A stretch of DNA of 64,000 nt from the NCBI RefSeq assembly GCF_000420765.1, contig NZ_ATVO01000004.1, forward strand, positions 214,001-278,000, in the 5' to 3' direction. How positions within the stretch are numbered: position 1 is the first letter of the stretch; each line of letters starts with the position of its first letter. The notes below the pieces were generated by a model. That model was given only the letters and a program-made list of their open reading frames with translations, was not told the DNA's origin and did not search any database. The translations under genes and the position numbers were made by a program. The DNA is from Sandarakinorhabdus limnophila DSM 17366. GTDB taxonomy: Bacteria; Pseudomonadota; Alphaproteobacteria; Sphingomonadales; Sphingomonadaceae. This document shows positions 34,339 to 43,882 of this stretch, piece by piece.

Positions 34339-36461
34339 GCCGCCGACCCGGCGTCTTCGCCATCGTCATCCTCATCGGCCGTGCCGATCAGCGCACGCAC
34401 CTGCACTTCATCCAGTTCGCCGGCGATTTTCTGGAACTGCGGATCGCGCCAGGCTGCTTGCAGCGTTTCGGGCCCCTGGCCTTCGGCATCGATCAAACCG
34501 GGATCGGCCGTGATCGCAGCGGCGGCGCGCGGCCAGCGCAGTTCCAGGATGGTCCACAGCACCATCGCATCGAAATCGACCATGCGCCCTTCCAGCAGGC
34601 TGCGCGCCTGAGTCATGCCGATGGCATTGACCAGCCGCTTCATGCCGCGCGGATTGGGCTCGATATAGGAAACCCAGCGCAGCAGGCGATGCTCCACCAC
34701 CTTGTCCGCCGCCGCGGTGGACAGGCGCGCCACGGCCTGGGCACGCAGGGCCGGCCGCTGCTCCTCCGGTGCGGCGGCGATGGCGGCCTGGATCTCCTCG
34801 TGGCGCACCGCCGTTTCAGGCAGACGCGCCTCTTCCGGCAGATCGGTTTCGGCGGCCCCCAGCAGCCGGCCAAGATAGGCGCGCTTCACCGCCACCGGCA
34901 GCGCCGGGATGGTGACAGAGACCTGGAACATCTTGTCCAGAAACAGATCGCCCACCGGCCGCGCCTTGTCGCCGCCGTCTTCAAACAGGCTGAAGCGCTG
35001 GGCAAAGCTGGCGGTGATCCAGTACCGATCGGCCACCGCCAGGAACACCACGGGCTGGCCGCGAAAGAGGGTCTGGATGCCTTCAAGCAGGTCGGTTACG
35101 GTGCCGGCATCGCAGCGATCCAAATCGTCGAGCACGATCAGCACCGGGCACGGGCATTCCGTCACCAGCATGTCGAACAGGGTGATGAACGGCCGGAAAC
35201 TGTCGGTGCGCAGCGCATCAAAGCTTTCGGCGGCGCGCCGGCCACCCAGCATCGGCGCGCGCAGGAAGCTGATCGCCACACCGGTGGCGGTGATGATGCC
35301 GCCCAATGTGCCCTGCCACTTTTCGATGACGCCGGTGATGGTACTGCCGGCAAAGGCCGCCGCTGCCAGTGCCAACAGGCCGCCGGCCACCATGTAGACA
35401 TTCTCCACCGATGGCGACACCCAGGCCCAGCGCAGATCAAGCCAGCGCCGCCGCCACCACGGCAACCGCCGATCAAGCGCGCGCTTGAACTCGGTCAGCA
35501 TGTTCCACCACGGCGGCTTCACCCTGGCATTGCGCCAGGCGTTGAACTCCACCACCAGCCACGGCGGGTCCTGCGCCTTCAGCGTGTCTTCTAAAAAGCG
35601 CACCAGGCTGGATTTGCCCGATCCCCACGGCCCGTGCAGATGCACCATCACCGCCTTGGGCTGTGCACTTGCCGCTTCGTCCCGCTGCAATCGCACCAAC
35701 CGCGCCGCCAACGCATCGGCCAGCGGCTTACGGCCGAGTTCATCCACCGTGGCCGGGCTGTCGGAAAGCAGCGGTGTGCGTTCGGCCGGGGAAGGCGGTG
35801 GCGTGGTAGGCCCAGCCAACAGCGCCTGCCACGCTGCCATGTCCTCACTTTTCAGTGGCGCATAACCGGTACGCGCCACCACCAGGGCGCGCAGTTCGGC
35901 GAGCAGTTCGGCGCTGATGCGGCCACCTCCGCTGAGCAGTGGCCATTCTTCCGGCGACTGTTCGGCCAGCGCAAACAGCAGGTGGCGCGCGCCCACCGGT
36001 TCAGGTTTGCCGTTCATGGTGGCATCGCGCACTTCAACGGCACGCTTCAGCCCAAAATACGCCAACAATATGCTCAGCTGCGGACGAGCGTCGGTTGGAT
36101 CGGCTGTCGGCCGCAGGGCAAATGCAAGCCCTTGTTGCTTTGCCCACTGCTGCAGCCATATTGAGGCCGTTGGCAGTCCGCCATGCTGCTCTGCTGCCAA
36201 CATGGCCGCTACTACGGCTTCGAGATCAATAACTCGGCCTTCCGAGCCGGCTGTTGCAAACCGCGCAGAACCCGCAGCCAATGCAGCCATATTGTCAGTC
36301 AAATCGCCCAAATGGCGGGCAAACAGAGCGACAGCATCCGCTTCAACAGACGAAGGGTCTGCCGATCTCGGCCGGGCAGCCTTGCTGGCCTGTTTGCGTG
36401 GGCCGCGCACGGCTTTGGTGCCGTGCGACGATTCGGGTGGCTCAGACAGTGGTTCGCTCAT
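34335..36461 (-). CDS. KAP family P-loop NTPase with membrane insert
   Basis: 708 residues. The KAP core has Walker A LHGPWGSGKSSLV (275-287), two membrane helices inserted between the Walker motifs (about 352-375 and 385-400) and Walker B VLIVLDDLDRCD (440-451), followed by the usual PNPRGMKRLVNA sensor-like region. The N-terminal 230 residues are helical; 155-200 (GARHLLFALAEQ, ISAELLAELRALVV) resembles a degenerate Clp-N repeat. KAP ATPases are membrane-bound, patchily spread STAND-like relatives, several linked to phage defence. It is a single gene, convergent with the HD gene (4-bp overlap). Its actual function is unknown. Confidence 0.88.
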   Translation of the reverse strand: MSEPLSEPPESSHGTKAVRGPRKQASKAARPRSADPSSVEADAVALFARHLGDLTDNMAALAAGSARFATAGSEGRVIDLEAVVAAMLAAEQHGGLPTASIWLQQWAKQQGLAFALRPTADPTDARPQLSILLAYFGLKRAVEVRDATMNGKPEPVGARHLLFALAEQSPEEWPLLSGGGRISAELLAELRALVVARTGYAPLKSEDMAAWQALLAGPTTPPPSPAERTPLLSDSPATVDELGRKPLADALAARLVRLQRDEAASAQPKAVMVHLHGPWGSGKSSLVRFLEDTLKAQDPPWLVVEFNAWRNARVKPPWWNMLTEFKRALDRRLPWWRRRWLDLRWAWVSPSVENVYMVAGGLLALAAAAFAGSTITGVIEKWQGTLGGIITATGVAISFLRAPMLGGRRAAESFDALRTDSFRPFITLFDMLVTECPCPVLIVLDDLDRCDAGTVTDLLEGIQTLFRGQPVVFLAVADRYWITASFAQRFSLFEDGGDKARPVGDLFLDKMFQVSVTIPALPVAVKRAYLGRLLGAAETDLPEEARLPETAVRHEEIQAAIAAAPEEQRPALRAQAVARLSTAAADKVVEHRLLRWVSYIEPNPRGMKRLVNAIGMTQARSLLEGRMVDFDAMVLWTILELRWPRAAAAITADPGLIDAEGQGPETLQAAWRDPQFQKIAGELDEVQVRALIGTADEDDDGEDAGSAA

Positions 36462-36528
36462 CGCCTTGCCCCTAGGCTGGCTGATCGACCCGAAGCCACG
36501 CTAGCGCGCGCGGCCGCCCAAGTCCACA

Positions 36529-37194
36529 CTAGCGCCCGAAACGCACCTGCACGCTCACCGGCCCTGCCGGCACGTCGGTCAGACTGGATGCGAAGATCAG
36601 CGTCTTGCCGGGGCCCACAGTGTTGGCGGGCGGTGGGATGGTCCAGTCGCGCATGCGCACACCGTTCACCAACAGGCGAGCATTGAGCGGCGGCACGGCA
36701 ACACGGGCAGTACCGGGGTTGTGGATGGTGCAGGTCACTTCCAGCAGCGCGTTGCCGCCGGGCAAACGCGTTACCCGGCCTTCCAGTTTCACATCCAGCG
36801 GCGTCGCGGGCGGCGCAACCTGGGCCAGGGCATCGGTCACGCCGGGCAAGGCTTCGGGATCGATGCGGCCCACCCACAAGCCAACCGACGCCGTGGTGAA
36901 AGCGGCGCCCAGCACGATCGCCACCAGCCATTTCAGCCACAAGGCCGGCGGCTGGCGCGGTGGGGGCGGTTCCGGCTCTGGTTCTGGTTCCGGTTCGGGT
37001 TCGGGCGGCGGGGGTGGCGGCAGGCTGGCGGCGCGCGCCTCTTCCTGCACGGCGGCCACGGCTTCATCTTCGTCAATCTCTTCGGCGGGCAGCCAGCGGT
37101 GCGAGCAGGCGGCGCACTTCAACCGTGGCCGGCGCATCACCACGCCCACCGCCACCCGATATTGTGCACTGCATTTTGGGCAGGAAACGATCAC
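36529..37194 (-). CDS. MJ0042-type zinc-ribbon membrane protein
   Basis: 221 residues from GTG 37194. The zinc ribbon has Cys5, Cys8, Cys27 and Cys30 (CPKCSAQY and KCAACSHRW). An acidic stretch (EEIDEDEAVA) and a Pro-Glu repeat (about 59-80) follow, then one membrane helix (WLKWLVAIVLGAAFTTAS) and a C-terminal beta-rich domain (RLPGGNALLEVTCTIHNPG) resembling the DUF3426 region of such proteins. The cytoplasmic zinc finger and outer domain suggest sensing or assembly, but no function is known. It is divergent from serS. Frames extending further upstream run into serS and are not credible. Confidence 0.8.
   Translation of the reverse strand: MIVSCPKCSAQYRVAVGVVMRRPRLKCAACSHRWLPAEEIDEDEAVAAVQEEARAASLPPPPPPEPEPEPEPEPEPPPPRQPPALWLKWLVAIVLGAAFTTASVGLWVGRIDPEALPGVTDALAQVAPPATPLDVKLEGRVTRLPGGNALLEVTCTIHNPGTARVAVPPLNARLLVNGVRMRDWTIPPPANTVGPGKTLIFASSLTDVPAGPVSVQVRFGR
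36968..37006. repeat. Hexanucleotide repeat coding the Pro-Glu spacer
   Basis: About six degenerate copies of GGTTCC/GGTTCG (plus strand), each encoding Glu-Pro in the zinc-ribbon protein. Gain or loss of a unit keeps the frame and changes only spacer length. Confidence 0.7.
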
Positions 37195-37276
37195 GGGCCC
37201 ACCATAGGCAGGCGCGCGCGCGCATGGAAGGGGCAGCTTGCGCGCTTCGCCCAGCCAAGGCAAAGGCAGTCGCATT

Positions 37277-38554
37277 ATGCACGATCTCAAAGCTCTTCGC
37301 GCTGACCCGGACGCCTTTGCCGCAGGCCTTGCTCGCCGTGGTATCAGTGACGCGGCCGATGCGCTGCTGGCCGCCGATGCCGAGCGGCGCGCCGCCGAGA
37401 CGAAGACGCAAGAAGCGCTTGCCCGCCGCAATGCCGCGTCGAAGGAAATCGGCGCCGCGATGGCCGCGAAAGACGGCGCGAAGGCCGAGGCCTTGAAGGC
37501 TGAAGTCGCCGGCCTGAAGGACGAGATCGCCGCGCTGGAAGAGGCTGCCCGCACGGCCAGCGACAAGGCCGAAGCCCTGCTGGTCAGCCTGCCCAACCTA
37601 CCTGCCGCCGATGTGCCGGATGGCGTTGACGAACATGGCAATGTCGAGGTGATGCGCTGGGGCAGCCCCCGCGCGTTCGATTTCGCGCCGCTTGAGCATG
37701 ACATTGTCGCGGCGAAGCTGGGGTATGATCCGGAGGCCGCTGCCCGTGTCGCCGGTGCGCGATTTGCAGTACTGAAGGGGCCGCTTGCCCGGCTGCAACG
37801 CGCGCTGGGCCAGTACATGATCGACACACAGACAGGCGTGCGCGGCTTCACCGAAGTGGCAACGCCCTATCTGGTGAAACCGGAAGCAGCCTTCGGCACT
37901 GGCAACCTGCCCAAGTTCGCCGAAGATCTGTTTCAGACCACCGACGGCCGTTACCTGATCCCCACCGCCGAGATGAGTCTGACCAACCTGGTCGCCGGCG
38001 AGATCGTCGATGCCGCGGCCCTGCCGATCCGCATGACAGCACTCACACCCTGTTTCCGCAGCGAAGCCGGCAGCGCCGGACGTGACACGCGCGGGCTGAT
38101 CCGCCAGCACCAGTTCGAAAAATGCGAGCTAGTGACGATCTGCGCCCCGGAGCAGGCCGAGGCTGAGCACAAGCACATGCTGGAATCGGCCGAAGCCATC
38201 TTGCAGGCGCTGGGCCTGCCCTATCGCCGGATGCTGCTGTGCGCCGGGGACATGGGCTTTTCGGCGCGGCGGACGTTCGATCTGGAAGTGTGGCTGCCCG
38301 GCCAGGGCGCCTATCGCGAGATCAGCTCGATTTCCGATTGCGGCGAGTTCCAGGGCCGCCGCATGAATTCGCGCTGGAAGGTGGCGGGCGAGAAAGGCAG
38401 CCGTGGGCCGGTGAACACATTGAATGGCTCCGGCTTGGCCGTGGGCCGCACGCTGGTGGCGGTGATCGAAAATTATCAGCAAGCCGATGGCAGTGTCATC
38501 ATCCCCGACGTGTTGAAGCCTTACATGGCCGGCATCGACCAGCTGGAGCCCTGA
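37277..38554 (+). CDS. serS: Seryl-tRNA synthetase
   Basis: A 425-residue class II synthetase. The N-terminal coiled-coil arm that grips the long variable arm of tRNA-Ser is clear (about 30-105, Ala/Lys/Glu-rich). Motif 2 (TPCFRSEAGSAGRDTRGL.RQHQF) and motif 3 (NGSGLAVGRTLVAVIENYQ) are intact. ATG 37277 (MHDLKALRADP) is the family start. surE follows after 4 bp. Confidence 0.97.
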   Translation: MHDLKALRADPDAFAAGLARRGISDAADALLAADAERRAAETKTQEALARRNAASKEIGAAMAAKDGAKAEALKAEVAGLKDEIAALEEAARTASDKAEALLVSLPNLPAADVPDGVDEHGNVEVMRWGSPRAFDFAPLEHDIVAAKLGYDPEAAARVAGARFAVLKGPLARLQRALGQYMIDTQTGVRGFTEVATPYLVKPEAAFGTGNLPKFAEDLFQTTDGRYLIPTAEMSLTNLVAGEIVDAAALPIRMTALTPCFRSEAGSAGRDTRGLIRQHQFEKCELVTICAPEQAEAEHKHMLESAEAILQALGLPYRRMLLCAGDMGFSARRTFDLEVWLPGQGAYREISSISDCGEFQGRRMNSRWKVAGEKGSRGPVNTLNGSGLAVGRTLVAVIENYQQADGSVIIPDVLKPYMAGIDQLEP

Positions 38555-38558
38555 ACCC

Positions 38559-39335
38559 ATGCGCATTCTCGTCACCAATGATGATGGCATCAACGCCCCC
38601 GGCCTGGTCGCGCTGGAAGCGATTGCCGCCGAACTGTCCGACGATGTGTGGGTGGTGGCGCCTGCCGAGGAGCAATCGGGCGCCGGCCACAGCCTGACGC
38701 TGAGCCAGCCCGTGCGCCTGCGCGAAATCAGCCCGCGCCGCTTTGCCGTGCGTGGCACGCCCACCGATTGCGTGATGCTGGCGCTGGGCGCGGTGCTGGA
38801 AGATCACAAGCCCGATCTGATCCTGTCCGGCGTCAACCGCGGCGGCAATCTGGCCGAGGATGTGACGTACAGCGGCACCGTTTCGGCCGCGATGGAAGGC
38901 TGCCTCGCCGGCATCCGCTCCATCGCATTGAGCCAGGTGATGATGGATTACACGGCCGGGATGGAAGACTTCCGCTGCGCCACGGCCCATGGTGCGGCCA
39001 TCATCAGCCGGGTGATCGCCACCGAATGGCCCGATGGTGTTCTGATCAACATCAACTTCCCGCCAGTGCTCGCCGCCGACGTGAAGGGGGTGCGCGTCAC
39101 CGAGCAGGGCTTCCGCGATTACGGCAATATCTACCTGGTGAAGCGCATCGATCCGCGCGGCTTTCCCTATTATTGGCACGGTTTCGGCAAGGAAAAGCCA
39201 GCGCCCGGCCATGAGACCGATCTGAAGGCCATGCACGAAGCGGCGATTTCGGTAACGCCGCTGCATCTGGACATGACGCACTACCAATCGATCAGCCGGC
39301 TGAAGACGGCATTGGCCGATCTGGCCGAGCGCTGA
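38559..39335 (+). CDS. surE: 5'/3'-nucleotidase SurE
   Basis: A 258-residue metal-dependent nucleotidase. The N-terminal ILVTNDDGINAPGL carries the DD metal site, with PAEEQSGAGHSLT and SGVNRGGNLAEDVTYSGTVSAA completing the active site. The gene is 4 bp from serS. nlpD, normally adjacent downstream, is here separated by a minus-strand PEP-CTERM gene. A strong terminator follows. Confidence 0.97.
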   Translation: MRILVTNDDGINAPGLVALEAIAAELSDDVWVVAPAEEQSGAGHSLTLSQPVRLREISPRRFAVRGTPTDCVMLALGAVLEDHKPDLILSGVNRGGNLAEDVTYSGTVSAAMEGCLAGIRSIALSQVMMDYTAGMEDFRCATAHGAAIISRVIATEWPDGVLININFPPVLAADVKGVRVTEQGFRDYGNIYLVKRIDPRGFPYYWHGFGKEKPAPGHETDLKAMHEAAISVTPLHLDMTHYQSISRLKTALADLAER

Positions 39336-39388
39336 GAAACGAAAAGCGGCGACGGGTTGCCCCGTCGCCGCTCCTCGTGCTTCGTTTC
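39336..39388. terminator. Bidirectional terminator between surE and the PEP-CTERM gene
   Basis: A 12-bp perfect stem AGCGGCGACGGG (39345-39356), loop TTGC, and complement to 39372. An outer stem GAAACGAA / TTCGTTTC (39336-39343 and 39381-39388) encloses it. It serves two convergent genes. Confidence 0.8.
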
Positions 39389-39392
39389 TGGT

Positions 39393-40025
39393 TCAGGCCG
39401 CGACGCTGGTGCGACGGCGGCGCTGGGATGCGCCCACCAGGCCAAAGCCGGCGATCAGCATCGCCCAACTGGCCGGTTCCGGAACCTCGCCAATGCTGCC
39501 CGGCAGCACCTGGATGAAATCGACGTCAAAGCCAGGCGAACCGCCGAAATTATCCAGCCCAACGATCTTCACGGCCACCACGGCCCCGGTCCAGCCGATG
39601 CTGGCCAGATCGAAGGCGGTCACACTGTCGTCGGCGGCCGTGCCGAGGAAAACGAAATTGATGTTGTTGCGTGACACGAAAATGTCGGCCCGTTCACCGC
39701 TGGCGCCCACTTCGCTGATGAAGATGTCGTTGCCAGCCCCGTCGATCACGGTTTCATCGGTAAAGCCGACCGTGACGAAGCTGCCCCGTGGCAGCGACAA
39801 GAAATCGGCGGGACTCATTGGCCCGTTCAGCACCACACTGGTCGACACCGGCACCGGGAAGCTGCCCGGGAAGGTGCCGCCATAGGGGCCAGGGAACGGC
39901 CCCGCGCCACTGTTGAAATAATCGAGCACTGTATCGGCATAGCCGATGGCGGCCTGAGCCGGAGCGGCAGCAACGCCAGCGAGCATTGTCGCAGCGGCCA
40001 GAGCAAGGCGAATCTGCATTTTCAT
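39393..40025 (-). CDS. Secreted PEPxxWA-CTERM protein of unknown function
   Basis: 210 residues: a signal peptide (MKMQIRLALAAATMLAGVAA), a beta-rich body without a recognised domain (GNDIFISEVGASGERADIFVS, reminiscent of discoidin-like or cell-surface folds), and the sorting tag PEPASWAMLIAGFGLVG plus a basic tail. Like the protein at 11393, it should be handled by an exosortase system encoded elsewhere. ATG 40025 has GGGGGAA upstream. It sits, reversed, between surE and nlpD. Confidence 0.8.
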   Translation of the reverse strand: MKMQIRLALAAATMLAGVAAAPAQAAIGYADTVLDYFNSGAGPFPGPYGGTFPGSFPVPVSTSVVLNGPMSPADFLSLPRGSFVTVGFTDETVIDGAGNDIFISEVGASGERADIFVSRNNINFVFLGTAADDSVTAFDLASIGWTGAVVAVKIVGLDNFGGSPGFDVDFIQVLPGSIGEVPEPASWAMLIAGFGLVGASQRRRRTSVAA

Positions 40026-40182
40026 TTCCCCCACACATGCCGAACGAAGGTTCGGCAACGAGCGGAATGTCTCATATTCTGTTCATAATGGCAAATATTT
40101 AGTTAATATTTATGCCGTGACGCCGCCACTCGCCTGCCGCGTCACGCTTTCCATGCTGTGCTGTCGCCGCTATCAGCTTGGT

Positions 40183-41106
40183 ATGGTTAGGCGTTCACTT
40201 CGGGCAATTGCCGGCATAGCGGCCGCGGCGGCGCTGCTGTCGGGCTGTATGATTGGCCGGCCTGAGCCGACGACTCGCCCGCCGCCACGCCAGGTGGCTA
40301 GGCCAGCGCAGCCCAAGCCGGTCACACCGCCACCGCGCGTGACCGCGCCGCCGGCCCGCACCGATTGGGTGGCCCGCCGCGTGATGCCGGCGGCGATCGT
40401 TTCGCCGGAAGGCCGCTTTCATGTCGTCAAGGCCGGCGAGACCGGCATCGCCATCGCGCGCGCCTATGGCTTGGCCTGGCGCGACCTGATCGCGCTCAAC
40501 AAATTGCAGGAGCCGTTCGTGCTGCGCGTCGGCCAGCGCTTGCGGCTGACGCCGGTGCTGACGCCAACCCCGCGCCCGGCGCCGCAAACATTGGAACAGC
40601 GCGCCCGCGCCTTCGAAATCACCATTGACGACGTGATGACCGGCGGCCAGCCCGCCGCGAATGGCCCGGTGCCGCGTGCGGCCGGCGAGCCGCGGCCGGC
40701 CCCGCTGCCCGCCGTTACGGGCACGGCGCCGGCCTTCCGCTGGCCGCTGCCAGGCCGCATCATTTCCGGCTTCGGCCCGAAACCGGGCGGTCGCTTCAAC
40801 GATGGCGTCAATCTGAAGGCCAGCGCGGGCGAGGCGGTGCGCGCGGCCGGCGATGGCGTGGTGGCCTATGCCGGCGATGCGATCCCCGGCTTTGGCAATT
40901 TGCTGCTGGTGAAGCACGCCGGCGGCTGGGTTTCCGCCTATGCCCACAATGAAGCGCTGCTGGTGACGCGCGGCGCGCGGGTGAAGGCGGGCGAAGCGAT
41001 TGCGCGCGCCGGCCAGTCGGGCGCAGTGGCGGAACCGCAGCTGCATTTTGAACTGCGGCGCGGGCGCACGCCCGTGGATCCGGCCAGGGTCATTGGCGGG
41101 CGCTAG
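40183..41106 (+). CDS. nlpD: NlpD-like LysM/LytM lipoprotein (amidase activator type)
   Basis: 307 residues. A lipobox (ALLSGC, Cys22) predicts an outer-membrane lipoprotein. It has a Pro-rich linker, a LysM domain (about 79-122, [20 protein letters not shown]) and a C-terminal M23-type domain (about 190-303). In the zinc site the usual His and Asp are replaced by Asn206 and Asn210 (RFNDGVNL), while AYAHN and LHFEL remain, as in E. coli NlpD, which activates amidase AmiC rather than cutting murein. ATG 40183 directly precedes the basic signal-peptide start; ATG 40153 is an alternative. It is separated from surE by the PEP-CTERM gene. Confidence 0.88.
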   Translation: MVRRSLRAIAGIAAAAALLSGCMIGRPEPTTRPPPRQVARPAQPKPVTPPPRVTAPPARTDWVARRVMPAAIVSPEGRFHVVKAGETGIAIARAYGLAWRDLIALNKLQEPFVLRVGQRLRLTPVLTPTPRPAPQTLEQRARAFEITIDDVMTGGQPAANGPVPRAAGEPRPAPLPAVTGTAPAFRWPLPGRIISGFGPKPGGRFNDGVNLKASAGEAVRAAGDGVVAYAGDAIPGFGNLLLVKHAGGWVSAYAHNEALLVTRGARVKAGEAIARAGQSGAVAEPQLHFELRRGRTPVDPARVIGGR

Positions 41107-41183
41107 TTGGAGACGCCCGTCGGCGGGCGGTAGCGCCTGCTGCCCACTTGCACTTTTTGGCCAAACAGCGCACGGCGCGCGCG

Positions 41184-42512
41184 ATGACATTGAACCTTGA
41201 TACGGCCCCGCGCGTGGGCATGGTGTCCCTGGGTTGCCCCAAGGCGCTGGTCGATTCCGAACGCATCCTCACCCAGCTGCGCGCTGATGGTTATGCGCTG
41301 TCAGGCGATTACGCCGGGGCAGACGTGGTGATCGTGAACACCTGCGGGTTTCTGGACTCAGCCAAGGCCGAAAGCCTGGAAGCCATTGGCGAGGCCATTG
41401 CCGAAAATGGCAAGGTGATCGTGACGGGGTGCATGGGCCACGAAGCCGATGCCATCCGCGCGCGTTTCCCGGATGTGCTCGCCGTGACGGGGCCGCAGCA
41501 GTATGAAGCCGTGGTTTCGGCCGTGCATGAGGCCGCGCCGCCGGTGCGGTCGGCGTTCGTTGATCTGGTGCCCGACGCCGGGCTGAAACTGACGCCGCGC
41601 CACTATGCCTATGTGAAGATTTCCGAAGGCTGCAATCACACCTGCGCCTTCTGCATCATCCCGTCATTGCGGGGCCGCCTCGCCAGCCGGCCGCCGGCCG
41701 CCATCCTGCGCGAGGCCGAAGCTCTGGTGAAGGCCGGCGCCAAGGAATTGCTGGTGATCAGCCAGGACACGTCAGCCTATGGTGTGGACCTGAAGCATGC
41801 CACCTCTTCGCTCGGCGGCATCGAGCGGCGCGCCCACATCCAGGATCTGGCCCACGCGCTCGGTGAAACCGGTGCCTGGGTGCGTCTGCACTATGTTTAT
41901 CCCTATCCGCACGTGGATGATCTGATCCCGCTGATGGCTCAAGGCCTGGTGCTGCCCTATCTCGACATCCCGTTCCAACATGCCTCCCCCAGCGTGCTCA
42001 AAGCCATGAAGCGCCCGGCCAACGAGGCCAAGATGCTGGAACGTATCCAGAAATGGCGCAGCATTGTTCCCGATCTCGCCATCCGTTCCACCTTCATTGT
42101 CGGCTTCCCCGGCGAGACGGAGGAGGATTTCCAGTATCTGCTGGATTGGCTGGAACAGGCGCAGATCGATCGCGCCGGCTGCTTCAAATATGAAGCGGTG
42201 GACGGCGCGCAGGCCAACGCCCTGCCCGGCGCCGTGCCGGAAGAGGTGAAGGAAGACCGCTGGCACCGCTTCATGGCATTGCAGTCGCAGATTTCGCAGC
42301 GCCGGCTGGAAGCCAAGATCGGTCGCACCATCGAGGTGCTGATCGACGAGGTGGACGATGAAGGCGGCGCTTCGGGCCGCAGCAAATATGACGCGCCGGA
42401 AATCGACGGCATGGTGCACCTGCGCGATTGCACCGGCGTGCAGCCCGGCGACATCATCACCGCGCTGATCGAGGATGCCGACGAGGCCGACCTGTTCGGA
42501 GTGAAGATTTGA
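41184..42512 (+). CDS. rimO: Ribosomal protein S12 methylthiotransferase
   Basis: A 442-residue radical-SAM enzyme adding a methylthio group to Asp of ribosomal protein S12. The UPF0004 N-terminal domain has three cluster cysteines (SLGCPKA, NTCGFLD, TGCMGH), the radical-SAM motif is CNHTCAFC, and a C-terminal TRAM domain binds S12. ATG 41184 is used; the frame opens earlier at 41148 without support. Its stop overlaps a TTG start of the aminopeptidase. Confidence 0.97.
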   Translation: MTLNLDTAPRVGMVSLGCPKALVDSERILTQLRADGYALSGDYAGADVVIVNTCGFLDSAKAESLEAIGEAIAENGKVIVTGCMGHEADAIRARFPDVLAVTGPQQYEAVVSAVHEAAPPVRSAFVDLVPDAGLKLTPRHYAYVKISEGCNHTCAFCIIPSLRGRLASRPPAAILREAEALVKAGAKELLVISQDTSAYGVDLKHATSSLGGIERRAHIQDLAHALGETGAWVRLHYVYPYPHVDDLIPLMAQGLVLPYLDIPFQHASPSVLKAMKRPANEAKMLERIQKWRSIVPDLAIRSTFIVGFPGETEEDFQYLLDWLEQAQIDRAGCFKYEAVDGAQANALPGAVPEEVKEDRWHRFMALQSQISQRRLEAKIGRTIEVLIDEVDDEGGASGRSKYDAPEIDGMVHLRDCTGVQPGDIITALIEDADEADLFGVKI

Positions 42513-43882
42513 CCGATTTTGCCGCGCTGCTTGCCCCCACCGATGGACAGCCATCGGTGCCGCTGATCCCGGTGACGAAGGCCGGGCTGGATGGCTGGCT
42601 GGCCACGCAGAGTGAGCGGGTGCGGGTGGCCGTGGTGGCGCAGGATTTCAAGGCCGCACCCGACAGCATGGCCATTCTGCCCGGCGATGGCCCGGCCGAT
42701 TGGTTCGTTGTGGCAGGCGTGGCGGAAGGCCCGTTAGGGCCATGGGCGCTGGCAACCCCCGCAGAGAAATTGCCGGCCGGACGTTTTGCACTCGCCGGTG
42801 AACTTGGCCAGGCAGGGCTGGGCTGGTGCCTCGCCCAACATCGCTTTGGCCGTTACCGCCGCCTGGAAACCAAGGGTGTGCGCGTGCTGACCACCACCAG
42901 CCTGGGCGCGATTTCGGCGGCGGCAAGTGAGGCCGAAGCCGTGGCGCTGGTGCGCGATCTGGTGGACACACCGGCCAGCGATCTGGGCCCGGCCGAACTG
43001 GCCAAGGCGGTGATCGACGCGCTGGGCAGCCAGGCCGAGGTACGGGTTACCACCGGCGAAGCGTTGATCGATCAGAATTTCCCCGCCGTCCACGCCGTTG
43101 GCCGCGCCGCCGCCCAAGCACCGCGCCTGATCGAAGCCGTGTGGGGCGATGCCGCGCATCCGGTTGTCGCCATCATCGGCAAGGGCATCACCTTCGATAG
43201 CGGCGGGCTGAACATCAAGCCGGGCGGCGGCATGGCGCTGATGAAGAAAGATATGGGCGGCGCAGCGCACGCGCTGGCGCTGGCCAAGCTGGTGATTCAG
43301 GCGAACCTGCGCGTCCGGCTGCACCTGATCATCCCGGCGGCGGAAAATGCCATTGCCGGCAATGCCATGCGCCCCGGCGACATCATCGGCACCCGCGCCG
43401 GCAAGACAGTGGAGATCACCAACACCGATGCCGAAGGCCGGCTGGTGCTGTGCGATGCCATTGCGCTGGCGGCCGAGAAGAACCCGATGCTGATTATCGA
43501 TTTCGCGACGCTCACCGGTGCCGCACGGGTGGCGCTTGGGCCGCAATTGCCCGCCCTGTTTGCCAATGATGACGCATTGGCCAGCGAGTTGGTTGCCGCC
43601 GGTGCACAGGTGGGCGATCCGGTGTGGCGCCTGCCACTGTGGGCGCCTTATCACGACATGCTGAAATCCAGCCTGGCCGACATGGTCAACAGCGCCGATG
43701 GCGGCTTTGCCGGCGCCATCACCGCGGCGCTGTTCCTCGAAAAATTCGTGCCCACCGGCGTGCCGTGGGCGCATTTCGATACGTTCGCGTGGAACAACGC
43801 CAGCCGCCCCGGCCGCCCCAAGGGCGGCGAAGCGCTGGCACTGCGGGCGAGCTGGGCAATGCTGCGGAGTCGTTTCGGATGA
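42509..43882 (+). CDS. M17 leucyl-aminopeptidase family protein
   Basis: A 457-residue cytosolic dizinc aminopeptidase. The signature [10 protein letters not shown] is intact; metal ligands are in [14 protein letters not shown] and MKKDMGGAA. It starts at TTG 42509 overlapping the rimO stop (TTGA), the second such start in the window. The NlpC/P60 gene follows with an ATGA overlap, so rimO, this gene and the NlpC gene are coupled. Confidence 0.92.
   Translation: MTDFAALLAPTDGQPSVPLIPVTKAGLDGWLATQSERVRVAVVAQDFKAAPDSMAILPGDGPADWFVVAGVAEGPLGPWALATPAEKLPAGRFALAGELGQAGLGWCLAQHRFGRYRRLETKGVRVLTTTSLGAISAAASEAEAVALVRDLVDTPASDLGPAELAKAVIDALGSQAEVRVTTGEALIDQNFPAVHAVGRAAAQAPRLIEAVWGDAAHPVVAIIGKGITFDSGGLNIKPGGGMALMKKDMGGAAHALALAKLVIQANLRVRLHLIIPAAENAIAGNAMRPGDIIGTRAGKTVEITNTDAEGRLVLCDAIALAAEKNPMLIIDFATLTGAARVALGPQLPALFANDDALASELVAAGAQVGDPVWRLPLWAPYHDMLKSSLADMVNSADGGFAGAITAALFLEKFVPTGVPWAHFDTFAWNNASRPGRPKGGEALALRASWAMLRSRFG

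Noticed and set aside
34335-36461. A phage-defence island around the KAP NTPase
   Set aside because: Neighbours are metabolic and housekeeping genes (HD protein, zinc-ribbon protein, serS), and no nuclease, toxin, transposase or integrase is near.
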